A stretch of DNA of 33,098 nt from Candidatus Saccharimonadota bacterium (GCA_905371595.1 CAJPLU010000006.1:1-33098); one strand, 5' to 3'. Positions 1 to 8,160 are shown, counted from the first letter of the stretch. Notes: a model not told the origin generated them from the letters alone. Translations and numbers: made by a program.

Positions 1-715
1 ATAAAATTTTGATGCGGCTAACTAGCGCCGGCTCAATACTCTTCGGCAGCTGCATGACCTCGCGCAGTACGCCATCGACGCGGCAGCGTATTTTCAGCGA
101 TTTTTCAAGCGGTTCAATATGTACATCGCTAGCGCGGCTCTTGACCGCATACTCCAGGATAGTACTCAATGCCCGGCTAATCGGCGAATCCTGGACGATA
201 GTTTTGATATCGCTTGACGACTGAATAGCCTCGGCCTGAGTAGCCTGCGCCGCCTCGTCAACGGTTGATAAGTCGGTTTTATACTGGTCGAGAACATGAC
301 GGACACCCGCTTCCGATGCCATAAAAACCTTGAGCGGCCGCTGAATACGGTTGGCTAAATAATCTACCGCCTGGACGTTATTGGCATCAATCATCGCCAC
401 CGCCAGACGATTATTCACCTCGGCTAGCGGCACCGCCATGAAGCGCTCAGCAATATCACTCGGCAGCAGCGATAGGATACTCTGGTCAATAATACTAGCC
501 GTCAAATTAACATACGGCACGCCCGAAACATGAGCAATGGCATGAGTCAACAGCTCGTCGTCTATCTCGCCGATATCTGCCAAAACCGTCAACAACGGCT
601 TGTTCGTTTTAGCCGACTGCTTAGTGGCTCTATCAATAACCTCGCGAGAAACCAAGCCCTCGTTAACCAAGAGCTTGATGAGTTTCTCCTGAATGTCATC
701 GGTCATCAGCGCCAC
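1..715 (-). CDS. pilB: Type IV pilus assembly ATPase PilB (GspE/PilB family), N-terminal part, cut by window edge
   Basis: PilB is the hexameric ATPase that powers pilus extension at the inner face of the membrane. Translating the minus strand from a GTG at 715 gives an open frame that runs off the left edge. It shows a helical N-terminal domain (start MTDDIQEKLIKLL after three residues), a GspE-N-like region, and the start of the ATPase core with the signature SDVHIEP and a following CRVDGVLRE stretch. Walker A and B would lie beyond the edge. The GTG start is chosen because TAGGAG at 730-725 sits 9 nt upstream; the ATG at 706 would be 18 nt away. That SD overlaps the stop of the upstream orf96, so the gene closes the pilM-N-O-orf96-pilB operon. 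The family call is confident; the start is moderately so. Confidence 0.9.
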   Translation of the reverse strand, partial: MALMTDDIQEKLIKLLVNEGLVSREVIDRATKQSAKTNKPLLTVLADIGEIDDELLTHAIAHVSGVPYVNLTASIIDQSILSLLPSDIAERFMAVPLAEVNNRLAVAMIDANNVQAVDYLANRIQRPLKVFMASEAGVRHVLDQYKTDLSTVDEAAQATQAEAIQSSSDIKTIVQDSPISRALSTILEYAVKSRASDVHIEPLEKSLKIRCRVDGVLREVMQLPKSIEPALVSRIKIL

Positions 716-727
716 TAGAAAAAACTC

Positions 728-1018
728 CTACCTGTTTTGCTTCTGGTCCTGCTTCTGATCTTGACTCTGACTAGTCGCATCAGATGAATTAGGCGAGCTA
801 GATGAACCAATTATTGTTTCTACTGTCGGATTTATGGCATTAGAATTAAAAACTTCCGAGCTTGGTTCTTTGACATCACTGCTCATTTTCTCAATCGTGC
901 TAACACTAGTACCAACCCGCGGCGCCTTAAGCGCAGGAATATTGTTACCAATAGTAAACGCTATTAGCATAGATAAACCGGCAATCAGTACAATCATCGC
1001 TATATCGCTCTTCTTCAC
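728..1018 (-). CDS. Small single-pass membrane protein in the pilus operon
   Basis: A 96-residue protein with one hydrophobic helix at about residues 5-24 and then a Ser/Asn-rich, low-complexity tail ending in Gln/Lys/Asp repeats (QDQKQDQK). The likely topology is a short cytoplasmic N-terminus with the tail outside. It has no lipobox cysteine, so it is not an obvious PilP lipoprotein, although it occupies the position after pilO where pilP is found in other bacteria. Its ATG overlaps the pilO stop by 4 nt (ATGA), and its stop overlaps the pilB ribosome binding site, so translation of all three is probably coupled. I do not recognise a family. A pilus-assembly role is inferred from position only. 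Confidence 0.75.
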   Translation of the reverse strand: MKKSDIAMIVLIAGLSMLIAFTIGNNIPALKAPRVGTSVSTIEKMSSDVKEPSSEVFNSNAINPTVETIIGSSSSPNSSDATSQSQDQKQDQKQNR

Positions 1019-1722
1019 GGCTTTATCCCCTTCTTGTTAAGCTGAACTGTTTTACCTGGCAAGTAATAAGCATGTCCAGAAATTGACATCGTAAACTTAG
1101 AATCTGACGCTTCAATCGTTGATTCGTCAATATCAATCACGCGAATTGACTTCTCGAAATTACGCAAAACATTGCGCAGTATATCTGCATTGCTGGCTGA
1201 TAATTCCATCGTAAAGGCTATCTGTTGAACACTTCTAGAATTATCGGCATTGTTGTCGCTTGACGAGCTGTTATTTTTGTTACTGTCAGAGGAATTTTCG
1301 TTCGAAGAAACTGTTTGGAAAGACTCAAGCTTAGCGCCAGGCACTCGGCCAACTAAATTTTGCACAGAGGCGCCAAGTGCTAGCGAGTTGTCGTCAGCTG
1401 GCAAAGCGTCCAAGATAACACGCAGCGGGTCTTCCTTGTCGTTAAGTTTTGCAGAGCCGAGCGCCGAATTGGTGTTTAACACGCGGATATTGTCGCGCAA
1501 ACCGTCATACGTCTTAATATTACTATCAAGCGTCGATGTCGTTTGATTCTTTTCGGCTAGAACTTTCGTCTCAAAAACTATGCGCTGTACTAGAAAACCG
1601 CCAATAACCAGTGCAAAGCCAACCAAAACCGACGCGCCTGCCACCCAGCCGAACATTACGCGGCCGCTACGATCAATTTGCCGGCGCTTATTTAGCGAGG
1701 TATCTTTCTTTGCTTCCGCCAT
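1015..1722 (-). CDS. pilO: PilO-like type IV pilus inner-membrane protein
   Basis: 235 residues: a short basic cytoplasmic N-terminus, one membrane helix at about 24-46, a coiled-coil-like stretch (about 48-75), and an extracytoplasmic C-terminal domain. The C-terminal domain has a Ser/Asn-rich linker around residues 140-160 and then a ferredoxin-like alternation of strands and helices. This is the architecture of PilO, which pairs with PilN to form the periplasmic or outer-face alignment complex linking PilM to the pilus machine. The ATG shares one base with the pilN stop and is preceded by a strong GGAGG, 7 nt upstream. Sequence identity to PilO is not obvious by eye; the call rests on architecture and the pilM-pilN-pilO order. 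Confidence 0.75.
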   Translation of the reverse strand: MAEAKKDTSLNKRRQIDRSGRVMFGWVAGASVLVGFALVIGGFLVQRIVFETKVLAEKNQTTSTLDSNIKTYDGLRDNIRVLNTNSALGSAKLNDKEDPLRVILDALPADDNSLALGASVQNLVGRVPGAKLESFQTVSSNENSSDSNKNNSSSSDNNADNSRSVQQIAFTMELSASNADILRNVLRNFEKSIRVIDIDESTIEASDSKFTMSISGHAYYLPGKTVQLNKKGIKP

Positions 1723-2447
1723 TATTTATCCTCCTTTTTGTTTGAAGTCTTTGCCTCAAACAGCGAATCTGGCACGTGCTTTTTTGAATCAGTCACGTCT
1801 ACCGAGCCAGTCGGCGAAACGATTACTAAGCTTTTAACGCTGTTCGATAACAATTCTTCGGGATAAGAAAACGTCAGAGTAAACGTCAGTTTCTTCTCTC
1901 CGCCAGAATCTTCGGCATACGCCGTGTTGGTAATTCTCACAGAGCTAGATAGCGGCGTCTCTGCAGATTCCGAATCTTTCGTGTATTTCAATTTAGTATT
2001 AAGAATGGTTTTTTTAAGCGCGTCTACCGCATTAAAACCGCCAGCGGTTGAACCTTCTATGGTAATCGTTTTTTCTGACGCGTTATAACGTACCGTTGAC
2101 ATAGTCACGTTGTTTGGCGCCTGCGGATTAACCGCGCTCAAAGTATCAAAGATGCGTGAATTAACACCTCGATTGCTACTGATCATATCAATCTGAGTTA
2201 GCTGATTCTGAATAGTCAAAAGATCATTAATATCTGGTTTATCGCTAAGTTCTTTATATTTGCTTTTAATAGAGTTATCAGCCTGGCCGCTAGCAAACTG
2301 CAGCGACCCCAAAGCAAGCCCCAACACAATCACAGCACCTGCCGCAGCTGCAGCCACTAACATTGATACCGATATCACCGTATTACGAACCCGCTGAGCG
2401 TGCAAATATTCCCGCTTAACGTCTGGTATTAGGTTTACTTCAATCAT
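1722..2447 (-). CDS. pilN: PilN-like type IV pilus assembly protein
   Basis: 241 residues. The N-terminus begins MIEVNLIPD, the conserved cytoplasmic NLIP peptide by which PilN docks into PilM. It is followed by a single membrane helix at about 23-47 and an extracytoplasmic domain with a ferredoxin-like pattern. The start ATG overlaps the pilM stop by 4 nt (ATGA), the usual arrangement in pilMNO operons. The Asp/Lys-rich C-terminal tail (TSNKKEDK) is unremarkable. The NLIPD motif together with gene order makes the assignment firm. Confidence 0.88.
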   Translation of the reverse strand: MIEVNLIPDVKREYLHAQRVRNTVISVSMLVAAAAAGAVIVLGLALGSLQFASGQADNSIKSKYKELSDKPDINDLLTIQNQLTQIDMISSNRGVNSRIFDTLSAVNPQAPNNVTMSTVRYNASEKTITIEGSTAGGFNAVDALKKTILNTKLKYTKDSESAETPLSSSVRITNTAYAEDSGGEKKLTFTLTFSYPEELLSNSVKSLVIVSPTGSVDVTDSKKHVPDSLFEAKTSNKKEDK

Positions 2448-3496
2448 GACAAGTTTCTCCGTTTCGCCAGGCCAACCGCCGTAGCAAACTCGTTAGCAAT
2501 CGGCGCTAGTTGCTGCTGCATGCTCTGCGAGACATTTATATTTTGCCAAGGGCTAGTTGCAACCGCTGATATATTAATCTTGCCCGCCAAATACGAATCG
2601 ATTTGCGGCACAGTCGCGCCGTATCCAGATAACAAAGCTTGAGAAACGGCCACATCTTCATACCTATTCTGGAAGAATTTAATCGATTTTGACAATTCAG
2701 AAGCAAAATTATCAAGCGTCATCTCGACAGCACGGAAGACTTGCCCTTCGAGGCGACTTTGATCTAGACCAAATTTCAGGATAAACTGGCGAGCCTGATC
2801 CTCTTGGACACTCAGGTTCTGAGCTACAGCCTTAACTAGCGAGTTCAGTCCAGTCGGAATCGTTCTGATTAACCGCGGCGTATCGCCATAAGTCAAAGCG
2901 ATATCTGTCGATAACTCGCCCATATCGACCAGCATATAAGCTGAATTACTAGCAGTCGCTGGCACTAACGCTCGCACCATCGCTAACGGATCTGGCTCTT
3001 CAGCTATCACATTCAGTCCAAGCGATTCAATTAATTCCAAACGTTCTTCGCTATATTGCTTGGACACGCTAGTGATTAATACTTCGTTTTGGTTTTGCGA
3101 CTTTAGCGAACCGCCTAGCAATGCCCAGTCAACTTTCGCCTCGTCACTGCTCATCGGAATATACTGATCAACTTGGTATTTCATAGTCGCCCGCAGTTCC
3201 GCTTCGCTCATCGCTGGTACGTCAATAACCGTAGTGAAGGTCTTGCTCGACGGCAAGCCAATCGCTACATTTTTAGTACGAATACCAGACTGGCCTACTG
3301 CCGTCATCGTGGCCTCGCCGAGCCGGCGCCGCGCTTCTGGCGAGTCGCTCGCGGTAATTTTGTGATCGACAGGCACATATCCGTATGCAACCAGATTCCA
3401 ACTGCCCTGGCCAGAAGCAGCTAGCTGCAATACTCGCACCGCGTTGGTACCGATGTCGAGTGCAAAGAAATCGCCCATCCCTTTTTGAATTTTCAT
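2444..3496 (-). CDS. pilM: Type IV pilus assembly protein PilM (actin-like ATPase fold)
   Basis: PilM is a cytoplasmic actin-like (FtsA-related) protein that binds the PilN N-terminus. The phosphate-1 loop ALDIGT lies at residues 12-17 and the second phosphate motif LVDMG at 189-193, followed by the typical STDIA strand. Counted from the ATG at 3496 the protein is 350 aa, normal for the family. An in-frame ATG at 3514 and a TTG at 3520 exist, but residues before 3496 have no family match. A candidate promoter (TTGCGT, 17 nt, CATAAT) ends 9 nt before the 3496 ATG, predicting a transcript starting about 3 nt upstream of it. First gene of the pilus operon and divergent from ychF. Confidence 0.9.
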   Translation of the reverse strand: MKIQKGMGDFFALDIGTNAVRVLQLAASGQGSWNLVAYGYVPVDHKITASDSPEARRRLGEATMTAVGQSGIRTKNVAIGLPSSKTFTTVIDVPAMSEAELRATMKYQVDQYIPMSSDEAKVDWALLGGSLKSQNQNEVLITSVSKQYSEERLELIESLGLNVIAEEPDPLAMVRALVPATASNSAYMLVDMGELSTDIALTYGDTPRLIRTIPTGLNSLVKAVAQNLSVQEDQARQFILKFGLDQSRLEGQVFRAVEMTLDNFASELSKSIKFFQNRYEDVAVSQALLSGYGATVPQIDSYLAGKINISAVATSPWQNINVSQSMQQQLAPIANEFATAVGLAKRRNLS

Positions 3497-3505
3497 ATAC
3501 CTTAT

Positions 3506-3534
3506 ATTATGCATAAGCAAAGTAAAAAACGCAA
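3506..3534 (-). promoter_or_regulatory. Predicted promoter of the pilus operon
   Basis: On the minus strand TTGCGT (3534-3529) and CATAAT (3511-3506) are separated by exactly 17 nt. The predicted transcription start is near 3499, three bases before the pilM ATG, so the message would be almost leaderless. The AAGG at 3503-3500 is too close to the ATG, and mostly upstream of the start of transcription, to act as an SD. Confidence 0.5.
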
Positions 3535-3552
3535 GCTTTTTAGATAATTACT

Positions 3553-3582
3553 TTTCGGACAATACCCTTTAAATGCTATAAT
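3553..3582 (+). promoter_or_regulatory. Predicted extended -10 promoter of ychF, near-leaderless
   Basis: TGCTATAAT at 3574-3582 is a perfect extended -10 element. A weak -35 (TTCGGA-like) lies around 3553-3559. The -10 ends 8 nt before the ATG, so transcription is expected to start about 2 nt upstream of the coding region. Confidence 0.65.
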
Positions 3583-3590
3583 GTAGGATT

Positions 3591-4673
3591 ATGAGTTTAT
3601 CTATCGGAATTGTCGGTTTGCCGAATGTTGGCAAATCCACGCTTTTTAATGCTTTAACTAATAATAATATTTTGGCGGCCAATTATCCTTTTGCCACTAT
3701 CGAACCAAATACTGGCATCGTACCGGTACCCGACGAGCGCTTAAACGTCCTCGCCAAAATGTACCACGCCGAGAAAATTATCCCGGCTACCGTGACTTTT
3801 GTCGATATTGCCGGGCTAGTCGCCGGCGCCTCCAAAGGCGAAGGCTTAGGCAATAAATTCCTAGCTAACATCCGCCAATGCGACGCCATTGTCCATATCG
3901 TCCGCGCTTTTGAAAGTGATGATATCGTTCATGTCGAGAATATTATCAATCCAAAACGCGATATCGATACTATCAATACCGAACTGATTCTGGCTGACTT
4001 GCAAACGCTAGAAACTCGCCTAGCTCGCCTCGCCAAAGAGGCCAAAGCCAACCCCAAAGCTAGCGATATCAAAAATCGTTTAGAAGTGCTTGCTGAAAAA
4101 CTGCGCGCTGGCACGCCAATTAACGAAATCTCCAGCGTTGATCCCGACGATATCGCTGATTTACACCTTTTGACCGCCAAGCCAGTAATTTATGTGTTCA
4201 ACGTCAATGAAGAAACCCTGGCTAGCGAAGACAAGAAGCAGAGCCTGCGCAATCTCGTGCCACACTCTCGCAGCCTATTCATCTGCGCCAAGCTTGAAGA
4301 CGAGATTAAAGGCCTTAACCCCAGCGATACGCTTGAACTCTTACAAAGTTACGACGTGCCAGAAGCCGGACTAACGCAAATGATTCGCGCCGCCTACGAT
4401 TTGCTCGGATTACAAAGCTACTTAACTGCCGGACCGAAAGAGGTTCGCGCCTGGACAATCCACCAGGGCTGGACAGCGCCGCAAGCTGCCGGCGTCATTC
4501 ACACTGATTTCGAAAAGGGCTTTATCGCTGCTCAAGTTGTTAATTACGATGATTTAGTCGCTGCCGGCTCGGAGGCTAACGCTCGCGCCGCCGGCAAAAT
4601 CCGCACCGAAGGCAAAACTTACGTCATGCAGCCAGATGATGTAGTTGAGTTTAGATTTAACGTTAGTAAATAA
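3591..4673 (+). CDS. ychF: Ribosome-associated ATPase/GTPase YchF (OLA1 family)
   Basis: 360 residues, the usual family length. The P-loop GLPNVGKST is at residues 9-17 and the G3 region reads VDIAGL followed by the characteristic VAGASKGEGLGN. The G4 position near residue 203 is FNVNEE (NxxE) rather than NKxD, which is the signature of the ATP-preferring YchF subgroup of Obg-like P-loop NTPases. A coiled-coil insertion occupies the middle, and the C-terminal TGS domain is recognisable (AWTIHQGWTAPQAAGVIH). Soluble protein associated with ribosomes and stress response. It stands alone on the plus strand between minus-strand operons and has its own promoter at the start codon with no SD. Confidence 0.95.
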   Translation: MSLSIGIVGLPNVGKSTLFNALTNNNILAANYPFATIEPNTGIVPVPDERLNVLAKMYHAEKIIPATVTFVDIAGLVAGASKGEGLGNKFLANIRQCDAIVHIVRAFESDDIVHVENIINPKRDIDTINTELILADLQTLETRLARLAKEAKANPKASDIKNRLEVLAEKLRAGTPINEISSVDPDDIADLHLLTAKPVIYVFNVNEETLASEDKKQSLRNLVPHSRSLFICAKLEDEIKGLNPSDTLELLQSYDVPEAGLTQMIRAAYDLLGLQSYLTAGPKEVRAWTIHQGWTAPQAAGVIHTDFEKGFIAAQVVNYDDLVAAGSEANARAAGKIRTEGKTYVMQPDDVVEFRFNVSK

Positions 4674-4751
4674 TTTAGCATTTAATCGCTTAGATTTGAT
4701 ATAGTTTAAGCCACAATTTGCCAGCGAATCACCGGCCAGCCGCATAAGCCG

Positions 4752-5477
4752 CTAACAACTTCCAGCTTTTCTCAATATATAAAACCGCTCCAAGTTGCCG
4801 TGCGCACCTTTCACTTCGCTATCTGCTTTATTAATAATTATGAAATTAGCACGCGCCCACCGTTCGAACTCGCGCAAGATTGCCCGCCGCACGCCGTCAT
4901 TCTTGACGATACCACCGCGAGTCAGCTGTTGGCGTTGCGCCTCAAATTGCGGCTTAACCATTGCTACTATCGTTGTATTTTTATCAACGATTTTCGCAAC
5001 GTGTGGCAAAATTTGCCGTAAGCTAATAAACGACACGTCAATCACCACTATATCCGGAATTTCACTTGGCACAAAATCACGAATGTCAGTTTTTTCATAC
5101 AGCTCAATTCGTTTATTGCCGCGTAAGCTCGGATGCAGCTGATCGGTGCCAACATCCACAGCGTATACTTTCTTCGCACCATGCTGCAGCGCAAAATCGG
5201 TAAAGCCGCCAGTGCTGCTGCCAATATCCAATACCGTCTTGCCATGAAAATCCAAATTAAAAGCTTTCGCCGCGCCCGCCAATTTTAGTCCGGCCCGCGA
5301 CACATAACGCTCTGACACTGCTAATTCAATCGACGCTGATTCATCAACAAACAACCCCGGCTTGGCTGCCGTCTGTCCGCCAACACGCACACGTCCCAAA
5401 CGAATCCAATTCTCGGCTTCCGAACGCGAACTTACCAATCCGCGCACCAACATTAATTTATCTAACCGTTGCTTCAT
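4752..5477 (-). CDS. tlyA: TlyA-family rRNA 2'-O-ribose methyltransferase (S4 domain + Rossmann methyltransferase)
   Basis: 241 residues. An S4 RNA-binding domain covers about 1-60 (RLDKLMLVRGLVSSRSEAE). The SAM-binding Rossmann domain follows, with motif I TVLDIGSSTGGFTD at about 81-94. The expected catalytic K-D-K-E tetrad can be placed: K65 in RAGLKL, D in VVIDVSF, K in MVKPQFE and E in DSEVKGAHGN. TlyA/RrmJ-like enzymes methylate ribose 2'-OH in 16S and 23S rRNA (C1409/C1920 in Mycobacterium). The same fold is sometimes annotated as a haemolysin, which is misleading. A TAGAAT at 5489-5484 lies 6 nt before the ATG, suggesting a leaderless transcript of its own. The upstream serine hydrolase gene ends 12 nt away, so read-through is also possible. 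Confidence 0.92.
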   Translation of the reverse strand: MKQRLDKLMLVRGLVSSRSEAENWIRLGRVRVGGQTAAKPGLFVDESASIELAVSERYVSRAGLKLAGAAKAFNLDFHGKTVLDIGSSTGGFTDFALQHGAKKVYAVDVGTDQLHPSLRGNKRIELYEKTDIRDFVPSEIPDIVVIDVSFISLRQILPHVAKIVDKNTTIVAMVKPQFEAQRQQLTRGGIVKNDGVRRAILREFERWARANFIIINKADSEVKGAHGNLERFYILRKAGSC

Positions 5478-5483
5478 TCCTCA

Positions 5484-5489
5484 ATTCTA
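5484..5489 (-). promoter_or_regulatory. Possible -10 element of tlyA (leaderless)
   Basis: TAGAAT on the minus strand ends exactly 6 nt before the tlyA ATG and overlaps the very end of the upstream gene (stop at 5492-5490). Unlike other promoters here it lacks the TGn extension. The GAGGA between it and the ATG is too close to the start to be a working SD. Confidence 0.35.
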
Positions 5490-7256
5490 CTATGGATACA
5501 TAATCCGCTCAATGTCGCGGGTCATCGCCGCAATCGCCGCATAGGACTTGCCCTGAGTCATAATCGTCATCACGTAAGTACCGCGCGGATGCCGGACAAT
5601 CGCCGTATCGTGCACGTAGTTCCACAAAAAACCAACCTTATCATAAACTTCGCGCGCTTGGCTACCCGTCGGTATACCATAACGGTAAGGATGGTGCGAC
5701 AAAGAATACAACAGCCGCTCGCGCTGCGCTCCGCCAATTAGCGAGCCAGTCTCCAATCCGACCATGAACTTCGTCAGATCACCCGCCGACACATGAGTTG
5801 CCTGCGCGTGCGTGAAAGTCACTGCCCGCGAAAACCCTAGTCGGTAAACAAAATCGTTCAGATTTTGCCGGCCAAATCTATCTAGCCATGCCACCGCGCA
5901 TGGATTAGTACTGGCAATAGTCATCCGATCAAAGCAGCCCGACACTGTCGTATCAAGCATCGGGTCGCTCCAGCTAATTCCCCCGGCATTTATCTCATCA
6001 AACAAGCGTTTAGCAACAAATAACTTATAAGTACTAGCGCTAACGACACTCTCCTCGGCATCGGCATCTGCCGACCAACCGCTGCCGCCCAGCTGGCGAA
6101 TCGAGAACCAAGCACCATTACGTGCCTTATCACGTACATAAGCTCGCAGGCCATCTTCGGTAGGAGTATAGCGGTTATTATAAATTACACTCGGCTCTAA
6201 ATCAGTCATCGCCGCCAAGATCACGCCGCCACCTTGGCCTCTCAGCAGATAATCAGTGACTGGTTGCACTATTGAAGCCGCATCGATTTGGCTACCTTTC
6301 TCACCAGTGGTTCGCGAGACTTCTCGCCCGTTCTCAATATTGATATTTGTCTGGCCAGCCGGATGCCCAGCTGCTTTTGACCAATTATCAATTGAGCTTT
6401 GTAGTTTTTGCCTGTTAATCGCGAGCGTCGTGCCACCTTCTGTTGTTTCGCCAAACTCTAGCCACGAAGCTTTCTCAGCATTGCTAACTGCAAACGTCTG
6501 ATCGGCAGCGCGAATCGTCAAAGGACGAGCCAATGCTTGCTCGGCTTGATTACGGACAGAAGCGAACGCCGTACTGCGCCGCGACGCCTCTTGCAACTTA
6601 GCATCAATTCGAAGCTCCGTCATGCCAGCAAATGAATACTTGGTTGTTTGCAGCACGTTTTTGATAGCTTGCGCACTCACCAAATGTCCTGGCACATCAT
6701 TAACCGCCGTTAGCTGACCGTCTTTAAACGCCACGCCAGCGTTTATTGGCGGCCGCGACAGTTGCGAACTAGTTTTTTGTGCAAAAACCTCTAATGTCGG
6801 CAGCGCGAAAGCTAGATCTAGCGTTTGCACATTTGGCAGCTGCCAAAATATCGAAAACGGCACCAAACGCAGCCAAAAGGGATAGTTCGCCAGTCGACTC
6901 GCCATTTCTTCAGCCTTGATATCAGCACCAGCTTCACTTAGCGTATAAATACCGCTCGGTTTGCCGCCAATAATAAATTTAATTTTCGATCGCTGGAATA
7001 CTAACGTTGCTTGGTTAGCCAAATCTGTCTCACTCTGCCAACCAACCCAGCAGCCATTCATCCGCGCTAGCGGCAGCGCTCGATCAAGCGGATACAATAT
7101 TTGCACAGCCAAAATCGCCGCTACAACAAAAAACGCCGCCCAAACTAACATCCGGTGGCGTTTTTGCTCGGGCATTACCGAACGATATGTTTGTTTAACT
7201 TTTTTGTGCAGGCGTTTAGCACTACTTGCAGCGGCACGCGCTCGCTTGTTAGTCAT
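5490..7256 (-). CDS. Membrane-anchored SxxK serine hydrolase (class A beta-lactamase/PBP-like) with N-terminal YoaR/VanW-type region
   Basis: 588 residues. A basic cytoplasmic N-terminus (about 1-35) is followed by one membrane anchor (37-57). Next is a long extracytoplasmic region of alternating short domains (about 80-340) resembling the peptidoglycan-binding repeats in front of YoaR, VanW and L,D-transpeptidases. The C-terminal domain has the active-site series of penicillin-recognising enzymes: S408-T-Y-K411 (SxxK), S449-T-N451 (SxN) and K540-V-G542 in place of KTG. It probably acts on cell-wall peptides (D,D-peptidase-like) or beta-lactams; the sequence alone does not decide which. TGTTAAAAT at 7271-7263 ends 6 nt before the ATG, so it is predicted leaderless. 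Confidence 0.85.
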   Translation of the reverse strand: MTNKRARAAASSAKRLHKKVKQTYRSVMPEQKRHRMLVWAAFFVVAAILAVQILYPLDRALPLARMNGCWVGWQSETDLANQATLVFQRSKIKFIIGGKPSGIYTLSEAGADIKAEEMASRLANYPFWLRLVPFSIFWQLPNVQTLDLAFALPTLEVFAQKTSSQLSRPPINAGVAFKDGQLTAVNDVPGHLVSAQAIKNVLQTTKYSFAGMTELRIDAKLQEASRRSTAFASVRNQAEQALARPLTIRAADQTFAVSNAEKASWLEFGETTEGGTTLAINRQKLQSSIDNWSKAAGHPAGQTNINIENGREVSRTTGEKGSQIDAASIVQPVTDYLLRGQGGGVILAAMTDLEPSVIYNNRYTPTEDGLRAYVRDKARNGAWFSIRQLGGSGWSADADAEESVVSASTYKLFVAKRLFDEINAGGISWSDPMLDTTVSGCFDRMTIASTNPCAVAWLDRFGRQNLNDFVYRLGFSRAVTFTHAQATHVSAGDLTKFMVGLETGSLIGGAQRERLLYSLSHHPYRYGIPTGSQAREVYDKVGFLWNYVHDTAIVRHPRGTYVMTIMTQGKSYAAIAAMTRDIERIMYP

Positions 7257-7262
7257 ATTTAC

Positions 7263-7271
7263 ATTTTAACA
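7263..7271 (-). promoter_or_regulatory. Extended -10 promoter of the serine hydrolase gene, leaderless
   Basis: TGT-TAAAAT on the minus strand with 6 nt to the ATG at 7256. No SD is present between it and the start. No clear -35, consistent with an extended -10 promoter. Confidence 0.5.
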
Positions 7272-7302
7272 CGCTGCGAAACACTTATTTTAGTTTAATA
7301 AG

Positions 7303-7863
7303 CTATTTCTTGCGTTCGCGATACTCGCCTGTAGAGGTGTCAACCGAAATAATATCGCCAACCTTTATAAAAGCTGGCACCTTAACGACCGCGCCTGTCT
7401 CAAGCGTTGCATCTTTCAAAACGCTACTAGTCGTATCACCTTTAACCACTGCCTCTGTATAGGTCACTTCCAAATAAACATTTTTTGGCATCTCGACGGT
7501 AATCACCTTACCGTCAAAGAATTGCAAAGCCAGCTCGTCGCCCTCTTTCATGAAGTTTTTAGCTTCGTCAACCAAATCGGCCGACAACTCAAACTGCTCA
7601 AAACTATTCGGATCCATGAAAAAGAAAGCTGAACCGTCATTGTATAAATATTGGACAGTTTTGCTAGTCACCTCGGCTGGCTCAATCTTATCTTGGCCTT
7701 TAAAAGTTTTGGGAATAACCGCACCAGTAATTAAATTCTTCAATTTGACATTAACAATAGAACCGCCGCGGCCCATCACTTTCTGGTTGTAGTCAATCAC
7801 TCGATACGGTTGACTGTCGATTTGGCATACTACGCCTTTTTTCAAATCAGTTGGTTGATACAT
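7303..7863 (-). CDS. efp: Translation elongation factor P (EF-P)
   Basis: EF-P enters the ribosomal E site and relieves stalling at polyproline. The start is placed at the ATG at 7863 (MYQPTDLKKG): it gives the normal 186-aa length and has AAGGAG 5 nt upstream, whereas the longer reading frame adds residues with no family match. The KOW-like domain I, OB domain II and C-terminal OB domain III (ending DTSTGEYRERKK) are all present. The domain I loop reads VMGRGGS, so the tip residue is Arg32 rather than the lysine of the E. coli type (PGKG). It lies 71 nt downstream of rpsR and is probably part of, or read through from, the rpsF-ssb-rpsR operon. Polyproline-rich proteins nearby (23224-24108, 32285-33016) would be natural clients. 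Confidence 0.95.
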   Translation of the reverse strand: MYQPTDLKKGVVCQIDSQPYRVIDYNQKVMGRGGSIVNVKLKNLITGAVIPKTFKGQDKIEPAEVTSKTVQYLYNDGSAFFFMDPNSFEQFELSADLVDEAKNFMKEGDELALQFFDGKVITVEMPKNVYLEVTYTEAVVKGDTTSSVLKDATLETGAVVKVPAFIKVGDIISVDTSTGEYRERKK

Positions 7864-7934
7864 TTCATCTCCTTTTGAGTCTTTAGAAATACCCTTCAGC
7901 GCACGACAAAGCATTTCGTACGCTGGAAAATTCC

Positions 7935-8138
7935 CTAATCTCGCGTCACAAACGGTAACAGCGCCAGATGACGCGCCCGCTTTACCTCGCGAGCCAGCAT
8001 CCGCTGCAATTTAGCACTCAAGCCCGTCTTGGAAATCGGCTCGATTTGGCCGCTCACCGGACTAATATAGCGCAACAGTGTCTTCACCTCTTTATACGAG
8101 AATACTACTGGGGCATCCTTGCGCATTTTTTTTGCCAT
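7935..8138 (-). CDS. rpsR: Small ribosomal subunit protein S18
   Basis: 67 residues with the S18 core: a VVFSYKEVKTLLRYIS strand-helix start, ISKTGLSAKLQRMLAREVKRARHLAL-type helices and the conserved LLPF ending. S18 binds with S6 on the platform of the 30S subunit. It is short because the N-terminal extension seen in many bacteria is reduced to about ten residues. AAGGA lies 9 nt before the ATG. It follows ssb by 22 nt in the classical rpsF-ssb-rpsR order. Confidence 0.96.
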   Translation of the reverse strand: MAKKMRKDAPVVFSYKEVKTLLRYISPVSGQIEPISKTGLSAKLQRMLAREVKRARHLALLPFVTRD

Positions 8139-8160
8139 ATTTTATAATCCTTTCTAATCG

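Noticed and set aside
4674..4751. Bidirectional terminator between ychF and tlyA
   Set aside because: No stem of useful length could be found in the 78 bases between the convergent stops.
4752..5477. Haemolysin annotation for the TlyA-like protein
   Set aside because: The S4 plus RrmJ-type methyltransferase layout with a K-D-K-E tetrad indicates rRNA methylation; the haemolysin name is historical.
5489..5490. GAGGA just before the tlyA ATG as a Shine-Dalgarno site
   Set aside because: It touches the start codon, leaving no spacing for ribosome binding; a leaderless start is more consistent with the -10 6 nt upstream.
7270..7312. CTTATT/AATAAG hairpin after efp as a terminator
   Set aside because: Only six A-T-rich pairs and no T tract.
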